DNA of 64,000 bases, taken from positions 1 through 64,000 of the forward strand of contig JBBRPH010000012.1 in assembly GCA_038228295.1 (NCBI GenBank). The letters are read 5' to 3'. Shown in pieces: positions 58,331 to 64,000 of the stretch (positions within the stretch are counted from its first letter, which is position 1; every line of letters begins with the position of its first letter). A program made the translations under genes and the position numbers. The notes beneath the pieces were generated by a model that saw nothing but the letters and a program-made list of their open reading frames with translations, made no database searches and was not told the DNA's origin. Source of the DNA: JAICKM01 sp038228295. GTDB lineage: Bacteria; Chloroflexota; Chloroflexia; QHBQ01; JAICKM01.

Positions 58331-60265
58331 ATGGCTGACCCGCAGATCGCGCCGTATGGTAGTTGGAAGTCGCCGCTCACGCCGGAACGGATCGTGGCCG
58401 ATTTGGTGGCATTAGGATCACCCTGGCTCGAGGGCGATACCGCCTACTGGCTCGAAGGCCGCCCCAGCGAGGAGGGGCGCACGACCCTACTGCGGCGCAG
58501 CGCCGGCGGCCCAGTGACGGAGATCACGCCCGCCCCGTTCAACGTCCGCACGCGGGTGCATGAGTACGGTGGGGGCGCCTATCTTGTGGCGGCAGGCGTG
58601 GCCTATGCGGTCAACTATACCGATCAGCGGTTGTACCGTTGCACCGGCGCCGGCGCGCCCACGCCGGTCACGCCGGCCGGTCCCTGGCGCTACGCCGATT
58701 TCGTGCTCGATCACAGCCGTGCCCGTCTGATCGCTGTGCGCGAAGACCACGGCACGCCCGACGCGGCCGGCCAGGCCGGCGCCACGCTGGTCGCGCTACC
58801 GCTAACCGGCGGCGATGCCGGCACGGTGCTGACGCAAGGCTATGACTTCTATAGCAACCCACGCCTCAGCCCCGACGGCACGCACCTCTGCTGGCTGGCC
58901 TGGAACCACCCCAACCTGCCGTGGGACGGCACCGACCTCTGGACGGCGAAGATTGGCGCGGACGGGCTGTTAGCCGACCCGCTGCAAGTGGCGGGCGGGC
59001 TGGAGGAATCGATCTTCCAGCCCGAATGGGGACCGGACGGCGCGCTCTACTCGGTCTCGGACCGCAGCGGTTGGTGGAACTTGTATCGCCACGACGGAAC
59101 GGCGACGGTCGCCCTCTGCCCGCTGGAGGCCGAGTTCGGCGAACCGCAGTGGGTATTCCGCTCGACGACCTACGGCTTTAGCGGAGATCGCCTCGTCTGC
59201 GCCTACAATCAGGCCGGCACCTGGAGTCTGGCGACCCTGCCCTTGACCGGCGGCGCACTCACCACCCTCCCGCTACCCTACACCGTGATCAACGACCCGA
59301 TGGTCGCCGCTAACCGCGTGCTGTTCGTTGGCGCCTCGCCCACCACGTTGCCGGAACTGGTGGTGCTGGATCTCGCAACGGGCACGCCGACCGTGCTAAC
59401 GCAGTCGGGCAGCCTGACCGTGCCGCCGGCCTACCTGTCGCCGCCGCAAACGCTGGCCTTCCCGACCACCGGTGGGCAGACGGCCTATGGCTTCTACTAC
59501 CCGCCACACAATGCCGATTTTGTTGCGCCGGCCGGCGAACTGCCGCCGTTGCTGGTGCGGGTTCACGGCGGCCCCACCTCGGCCACCACACCCGCGCTCA
59601 AGCCGAACCTGCAATACTGGACTAGCCGGGGCTTCGCCGTCCTTGACGTGAACTACGGCGGCAGCACCGGCTATGGCAGCGCCTACCGTCGGCGGCTGAA
59701 TGGGCAATGGGGCGTGGTAGATGTGGACGACTGCCTGGCCGGGGCGCGCTATCTGGTGGCGCAGGGCTGGGTGGACGGCGCACGGCTGGCAATCAGCGGC
59801 GGCAGCGCCGGTGGCTACACCGTCCTGGCGGCTGTCACGTTCCATGACCTATTCGCCGCCGGGGCCAGCCATTTCGGCATCAGCGATCTGATCGGCGACG
59901 CGGCGGGCACGCACAAGTTCGAGTCGCGCTACTCCGACCGGCTAGTGGGATCCTTGCCGGAGGCCACTGAGACGTATCGTGCGCGGTCGCCGATCTATTT
60001 CGCCGAGCAGGTCGCGTGTCCGGTGATCTTTTTCCAGGGCTTAGACGACCCGATTGTGCTGCCCGCGCAGGCCGAGATTATGGTGGCGGCGTTACGGGCG
60101 CGGGGCGTGCCGGTGGCCTATCTGGCCTTCCCCGGTGAGAGCCACGGTTTTCGCCAAGCCGCCACGCAGCGCCGCGTGCTGGAGGCGGAACTCTATTTCT
60201 ACGGACGCATCTTCGGCTTCGCCTTGGCTGATCCGGTAGAGCCGGTAGAGATCGACAACCTGTAG
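58331..60265 (+). CDS. S9-family serine peptidase (prolyl oligopeptidase-like)
   Basis: 644 residues, no signal peptide. N-terminal beta-propeller (about 20-380) with WD-like segments (GYDFYSNPRLSPDGTHLCWL), C-terminal alpha/beta-hydrolase: nucleophile in ISGGSAGGYTVLA (about S493), Asp in QGLDDPIVLPAQAE, His in GESHGFR. Acylaminoacyl or dipeptidyl-type peptidase. Catalytic triad complete. Monocistronic. Confidence 0.92.
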   Translation: MADPQIAPYGSWKSPLTPERIVADLVALGSPWLEGDTAYWLEGRPSEEGRTTLLRRSAGGPVTEITPAPFNVRTRVHEYGGGAYLVAAGVAYAVNYTDQRLYRCTGAGAPTPVTPAGPWRYADFVLDHSRARLIAVREDHGTPDAAGQAGATLVALPLTGGDAGTVLTQGYDFYSNPRLSPDGTHLCWLAWNHPNLPWDGTDLWTAKIGADGLLADPLQVAGGLEESIFQPEWGPDGALYSVSDRSGWWNLYRHDGTATVALCPLEAEFGEPQWVFRSTTYGFSGDRLVCAYNQAGTWSLATLPLTGGALTTLPLPYTVINDPMVAANRVLFVGASPTTLPELVVLDLATGTPTVLTQSGSLTVPPAYLSPPQTLAFPTTGGQTAYGFYYPPHNADFVAPAGELPPLLVRVHGGPTSATTPALKPNLQYWTSRGFAVLDVNYGGSTGYGSAYRRRLNGQWGVVDVDDCLAGARYLVAQGWVDGARLAISGGSAGGYTVLAAVTFHDLFAAGASHFGISDLIGDAAGTHKFESRYSDRLVGSLPEATETYRARSPIYFAEQVACPVIFFQGLDDPIVLPAQAEIMVAALRARGVPVAYLAFPGESHGFRQAATQRRVLEAELYFYGRIFGFALADPVEPVEIDNL

Positions 60266-60295
60266 CGCGCTGGGGTGCTTTGGCACTACTGGATG

Positions 60296-60356
60296 GCGTG
60301 TACTGCCAAGCGGCCCAGTAGTTAGCATCTGGGCTGCGCTTCACCATTGCTCCCAT
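60296..60356 (-). pseudogene. Start-only remnant of the small membrane-protein array (copy 3)
   Basis: ATGGGAGCAATGGTGAAGCG followed by KRSPDANYWAAWQYTP matches the starts of the two upstream copies almost exactly, then diverges at about 60297 into unrelated sequence. It is a truncated third copy. Confidence 0.7.
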
Positions 60357-60380
60357 TGCCCGTTGGTCTCCTGTAGCGGC

Positions 60381-61038
60381 TTACGGCTTCCCGGGCTTGT
60401 GACGAGCAGCAGGCGGGGCGGCGGCGCAGACGGTGTATCCCACGCGATCCTTGCCGATGACCTCGCGGCGGAAGCGTTCAGCCAGGGCGGCGGCTTCGGC
60501 TTCGTGGCCGGCTGGCACAGGAACCCATAATTGATACCGCCGCGCTAGTAGAGAGCGTTTGGCGAACGCGGTGGCAAATTGCAGCACGGCGGGTTTTGCC
60601 GGGCCCATGGTGACGCTGACCAGTTCCCGTGGGTGATAGTCCCTTATCAGTGGGATTTCCATAGCCCCGATCTGGATAACATCTGGACTGCTATGAACCA
60701 CGCGCGGTCCTTGAGCGCGCGCTGTTTGCAGGGCTTGGCCGAACCTATGCTCCCGCCAGACACGCCATAATCCTAACAGCAACCCTCCACTGAGTAACCA
60801 AGCGACAGTCCCAGCACGATTGATAAGCTCTCCTGGTTGGAGGGGTGAGAAACTCCCCACAAGACTAAAATGAGACAGCCTAACCCACTCACCGCTACAC
60901 AAACTCCTACCTGTTGCGCGGCCAAGCGCCAAGTATGCCGCCGCTTTAGCTGGTCAAAGCGGTGCCATTCCTCTTCAGGTGTACTGCCAAGCGGCCCAGG
61001 AGTTAGCATCTGGGGCTGCGCTTCACCATTGCTCCCAT
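60381..61038 (-). pseudogene. Frameshifted second copy of the small membrane-protein gene
   Basis: Matches the intact gene over its length, but split over three frames. An extra C near 61014 (AGCCCC against AGCCC in copy 3) and a later two-base loss break the start. A further shift near 60855 separates HRFDQLKRRHTWRLAAQQVG from the C-terminal part (VWREHRFGQALQTARAQGPRVV, LWVPVPAGHEAEAAALAERFRREVIGKDRVG). The carboxy-terminal frame remains open over 60381-60932. Probably not functional, though the last ORF could still be translated. Confidence 0.75.
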
Positions 61039-61062
61039 GGCCCGTTGGTCTCCTGTAGCCGC

Positions 61063-61728
61063 TTACGGCTGCTTGGGCGGGTGGCCGGCGGGGGGCGGCG
61101 GGGGCTGCGGCGCACGCGGCGTGTCCCAGTAGACGCGATCCTTGCCGATGACCTCGCGGCGGAAGCGCTCGGCCAGGGCGGCAGCCTCGGCTTCATGTCC
61201 TGTCGGCACCGGCACCCAGAGCGTATAGCGCCGCGCCGATGGGGTGCGTTTGGCCGTGAGGGTGGTAAATTGCAGCAGGGCGGGCTGCGCCCGGCGCAGG
61301 GTGACGCTGACCAGTTCCCGTGGGGGATAGCCACGGATCAGCAAGCTTTTGCCGGCTCCGATCTGGACGATGTTCGGGCTGATGCAGACCGCACGCGGTC
61401 CCTGGCGGCGGCCCGTTTGCAGGGTCTGGCCGAAGCTGTACTCCCGCCATGCGAACCACATTCCGAAAAGTAGTATAAACCCAAATAAGCAGGCCAGTGC
61501 CCATAGCATGATGGACCATTCGGCTTCATTATAATGCCGAAAAACCCCAAAAACCCCGCCACTGATGCAGATCACTAAGCCCAATGCGACTCCGATGCCC
61601 AACTGCTGCCCCGCCAGCCACCAGGTGTGCCGCCACTCCAGTTTATCAAAGTGTCGCCATTCATCGGGTGTGTACTGCCAATTAGCCCAGTAGGTAGCAC
61701 CTGGACTACGCTTTACTTCTGCTCCCAT
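61063..61728 (-). CDS. Small two-helix membrane protein, intact copy of an array
   Basis: 221 residues from ATG 61728 with aaggga upstream. A cytosolic start (VKRSPGATYWANWQYTPDEWRHFDKLEWRHTWWL), two membrane helices around residues 45-95, then a soluble domain (SFGQTLQTGRRQGPRAVCISPNIVQIGAG, LLIRGYPPRELVSVTL, RRYTLWVPVPTGHEAEAAALAERFRREVIG) of PH-like pattern. The C-terminus is Pro-rich. Begins 22 bases after the large protein. An immunity role is possible from context. Confidence 0.7.
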   Translation of the reverse strand: MGAEVKRSPGATYWANWQYTPDEWRHFDKLEWRHTWWLAGQQLGIGVALGLVICISGGVFGVFRHYNEAEWSIMLWALACLFGFILLFGMWFAWREYSFGQTLQTGRRQGPRAVCISPNIVQIGAGKSLLIRGYPPRELVSVTLRRAQPALLQFTTLTAKRTPSARRYTLWVPVPTGHEAEAAALAERFRREVIGKDRVYWDTPRAPQPPPPPAGHPPKQP

Positions 61729-61750
61729 CGCTTGTCCATCCCTTAGCCGT

Positions 61751-63454
61751 TTACGGCCCTTTGTTGCGGAAATAGTTCTCCAGGTACGGCACGCGACCGC
61801 CCGGTCGCTTCTCAAGTGCTTCCAGCACCGCAACGCCGTGTTTCTCCAGCAGTGTATTGAGCCTAGCTAAATGGGCTTCTGCATTCGGTAAGGTGAGCGC
61901 GTGTTCAAGCACCCCATCAAGCAGCACTAACTGCTGCGCCGTGGGGTGGCCTGCCTTTAATTTTTCTACGGCCTCATCGCTGACTAAGCGAAATCGCTGA
62001 ACCATTTCCACTGGGAAGGGACGTGCGTCTCCCCCTCTGACAACGCTGGCGATTCTTTTAGACGGCTGCTTAATACTCCACGCACCGAAAGCGAGCAATC
62101 CTCCTGTGAGGGCCATATTTTGCAGGATTTTGCTTATCGCATCAAATTTCTGATTACGCGCCATATCGGGATCGCTCAGAACTTCTTGGATGCGATCAGC
62201 GCCCGCATAGCCAATGAGCAGCCCATCTACAACTCCAGTCTTGTAGCCGGTGTAAACCGCCCAGCGCCCGATTTCAGTTACCATGATCCGTTCGCCTATT
62301 GACTTTCCTAACCACTTTTCTAATACATTAAGCGTGCTTTCACCGCCGGTTCCGCCTAGCATACTCGAGATAATTGCCAACACATCAATAGCTACGATCT
62401 CTGGGTCTAGCGTTCCACGTTGCCAGTTGTCGATTTCATCTAAGGTGGCCCCAATAACGCCTGCACCTAGCGCACCAGCAAAAAGGAGAGGCACCCAAGC
62501 AAGACCAGCGCTTGCTACTGTCAATACAGCAGCCAAACTAGCCGCTCCAAGACCAAGCCCGTTGAAAAAGTCTACACCTGCTGCTAGGTCTGAGTGGCCT
62601 TTAGTAGCAATCCGCAGGGCACCTTTCTCCGCGCCGGGCAGATTCGCCGTGGGCTGGATTTTCTTGTTCTTGATGACCTCGGCGGTGCTGGGGATCGAGA
62701 GTTCGATCCAGCCTTCGGAGTAGCCGTTATTATGCTCAAATTCGTGTAAGGCACGCTGGGTGGTGTCCCCTTGATAATGCGCCGGCGCAGCGCCCGGTGT
62801 TAAGTCCAGTAGCACCACCGGGGACTCATTTTCGGCTACACCCGGCGGTGCCGGCGATTTTTTTAGCGGGACGGGTTGTGGTGCGTTGCTGCCCAACGGG
62901 GTTCCCTGCGTGTGGCCGATGAACAGGTTTAGCGGCACCGTCTTGCCGGTTTGTTTGTTCAGGTACACCGCCTGCACCGCGACCTCCAACCCGGCCGGAA
63001 TTTCCTTGCTCCGGTCTTCCACCCGCGCAACATACTGCTGCCAGTGGTCGAGCCGGTAGGCTTGATCGGCGTTCTGCACAACTTGGCGGTACACTGCTGT
63101 GCCGAGTAGCTGCCCCTGGCTATCGAACTGATCACACACAAAGATGAAACTGTTGGGGGCATCCGTGGGGTGCCAGTCCCAGGTGACGGAGGGGCCGCTA
63201 TGGTTCAGCCGATAGGCGCGCTGCCCCTTAAACGCCTGCCCCTCCGCCGGCAGAGGGAAAGGCGTGCTATCCGCCCCGCCGTTACTGCTCGGCGGGGCTC
63301 CTGCATAAACATCATAGGTGCTGTTGTTGGGCGCGGTCGGACTGCGGAACTGCGGCCATTCGGCGGGTAAAACGTGCCAGCGATATAGGGCCGGCTGTTG
63401 CCCCTGCGCGGGGTGCGGCGGTGAACGTCGAACTGCCGTAGCCCGTAACATCAT
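61751..63454 (-). CDS. C-terminal part of a large frameshifted protein, possible toxin
   Basis: 567-codon ORF, but the true join is near 63410 (see next entry), so the first 15-20 codons are out of frame. After a Pro/Thr-rich part comes DWHPTDAPNSFIFVCDQFDSQG and a region up to residue 290. Two hydrophobic helices follow (LGAASLAAVLTVASAGLAWVPL; LFAGALGAGVIGATL), then a soluble C-terminal domain (FPVEMVQRFRLVSDEAVEKLK, AHLARLNTLLEKHGVAVLEALEKR). The layout of a PKD-like or beta-rich front, hydrophobic segment and short C-terminal domain is that of pore-forming or translocated toxins. No known toxin family is recognised. Confidence 0.6.
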   Translation of the reverse strand: MMLRATAVRRSPPHPAQGQQPALYRWHVLPAEWPQFRSPTAPNNSTYDVYAGAPPSSNGGADSTPFPLPAEGQAFKGQRAYRLNHSGPSVTWDWHPTDAPNSFIFVCDQFDSQGQLLGTAVYRQVVQNADQAYRLDHWQQYVARVEDRSKEIPAGLEVAVQAVYLNKQTGKTVPLNLFIGHTQGTPLGSNAPQPVPLKKSPAPPGVAENESPVVLLDLTPGAAPAHYQGDTTQRALHEFEHNNGYSEGWIELSIPSTAEVIKNKKIQPTANLPGAEKGALRIATKGHSDLAAGVDFFNGLGLGAASLAAVLTVASAGLAWVPLLFAGALGAGVIGATLDEIDNWQRGTLDPEIVAIDVLAIISSMLGGTGGESTLNVLEKWLGKSIGERIMVTEIGRWAVYTGYKTGVVDGLLIGYAGADRIQEVLSDPDMARNQKFDAISKILQNMALTGGLLAFGAWSIKQPSKRIASVVRGGDARPFPVEMVQRFRLVSDEAVEKLKAGHPTAQQLVLLDGVLEHALTLPNAEAHLARLNTLLEKHGVAVLEALEKRPGGRVPYLENYFRNKGP

Positions 63455-64000
63455 GCCAGAGCGACTGTTGGATTACTAACGGATTTTGCCCTTCCGCCTC
63501 GATGTAAGTATGGCCGTACTTTTGCGCCGCGTGATCCGTGTTGAGGCCGGCCCCTTGCGCTAGGACGTTAGTGTGATCAGTGATCTGTTGGTGAAAATCG
63601 GCGTAGCCGGCCGGCTCCGTTGCGAGGGTCTTTTGCTGGTCGGCATTGGCGGGATTCAGCACATCGGCAGGATCGGACACGTCCTGGTTGTAGTCCACCA
63701 ACACACTTGCGGTGGGGCTTATCCGCACTTCCGCTGTGATTTTATAGCGGCCGGCGCGGGCGAACTCTATGTCGGGCGAGTAGCCCTGGCTACCGGGATC
63801 TCGGGTCTGGCGACCACTGTTATCGGGGGTGGGCACCAGCCAGCGCACGATGCGGGGGTACGCATTCTGCCGCGCCGATATATTAACCAGTATGGAGCCG
63901 TCTACCCAATAGCGGAGTTTCGTGCCGACCATCACGCGCTCTACGTCAGATGCGGGAACTAGGTGCAAGTTGTGCTGCTGCACGTAGGGGTCCGTTTGCG
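63312..64000 (-). CDS. N-terminal part of the large frameshifted protein, 5' end outside the window
   Basis: Open to the window edge (upstream codons read QTDPYVQQHNLHLV), so the true start is outside. Beta-rich region (YWVDGSILVNISARQNAYPRIVRW, ARAGRYKITAEVRISPTASVLVDYNQDVSDP) then GYADFHQQITDHTNVLAQGAG. Continuity with the next ORF is seen at GSSTFTAAP|QGQQPALYRWHVLP, where ccccgcgcagggg is a likely slip site near 63400-63415. A true frameshift or sequencing error both remain possible. Confidence 0.6.
   Translation of the reverse strand, partial: QTDPYVQQHNLHLVPASDVERVMVGTKLRYWVDGSILVNISARQNAYPRIVRWLVPTPDNSGRQTRDPGSQGYSPDIEFARAGRYKITAEVRISPTASVLVDYNQDVSDPADVLNPANADQQKTLATEPAGYADFHQQITDHTNVLAQGAGLNTDHAAQKYGHTYIEAEGQNPLVIQQSLWHDVTGYGSSTFTAAPRAGATAGPISLARFTRRMAAVPQSDRAQQQHL

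Noticed and set aside
1..64000. tRNA or rRNA genes
   Set aside because: No tRNA cloverleaf signature (T-loop gttcga/gttcaa with an acceptor stem) or rRNA-like segment was found by eye; a covariance-model scan would be decisive.

Overview
The window is GC-rich (roughly 60-65 percent by eye), gene-dense chromosomal DNA using the standard code. The gene content fits a Chloroflexota (green non-sulfur lineage) bacterium. Pointers are a tad/Flp operon whose CpaE carries an N-terminal receiver domain, a sigma-54 factor with an inserted CxxC...CxxC zinc ribbon, a Kelch protein anchored by S-layer homology domains, many secreted or anchored proteins with Thr/Pro-rich linkers, and several fast-evolving short-repeat families. 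This placement is inferred from protein character only; no rRNA gene is present, and I found no tRNA gene.

Layout. 1-8.3 kb: 3' end of a ComM/YifB ATPase, a GAF histidine kinase, a GT87 membrane glycosyltransferase, a WYL regulator facing a decayed gene, a Dph6-like PP-loop enzyme, a single-domain response regulator and a small lipoprotein. 8.3-13.2 kb: SWIM-SNF2 helicase and Kelch/SLH surface protein. 13.6-20.6 kb: an operon cpaB-cpaE-cpaF-tadB-tadC followed by a DUF192 gene and a ComF-like gene, behind a good sigma-70 promoter. 20.8-27 kb: ImmA peptidase pair, SDR dehydrogenase, TPR protein, rpoN, and a divergent ECF-type sigma gene with a -24/-12-like promoter. 27-32.9 kb: miaA, yjbQ, a secreted protein, a dihydrouridine synthase, an aldehyde dehydrogenase and a thioesterase. 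32.9-35.9 kb: four tandem paralogues of an unrecognised about 141-residue protein downstream of a tyrosine recombinase-like protein that has lost its catalytic histidines. 36-41.7 kb: hydrophilic Gly-rich protein, two thioredoxins, SRPBCC protein, M3 oligopeptidase, saccharopine dehydrogenase-like protein, GreA. 42-47 kb: a three-gene unit of sigma factor, HTH protein and a giant ImmA-peptidase/UvrD-helicase/RecB-nuclease-like fusion. 47-54 kb: DUF1360 protein, methyltransferase, DUF4430-like anchored protein, DinB protein, a linalool dehydratase/isomerase-like protein, a DUF433/PIN-like toxin-antitoxin pair and a phosphotransferase. 54-58 kb: rRNA-methyltransferase-like gene and an ABC exporter operon. 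58-64 kb: S9 peptidase, then a decaying tandem array of small membrane proteins downstream of a large frameshifted protein that runs off the window, resembling a toxin/immunity locus.

Two things stand out. First, the sigma-HTH-ImmA/UvrD/nuclease operon could act as a DNA-damage or anti-mobile-element module controlled by proteolysis. Second, short tandem repeats with exact 7-, 8- or 10-bp periods occur at many gene boundaries, often as inverted pairs. They also sit in frame inside protein linkers, and they supply the stop codons of three genes. Within the ABC operon each gene junction carries its own heptamer array.

Start codons were chosen by ribosome-binding site and family alignment from memory. 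All functional names come from motif recognition, not database searches.
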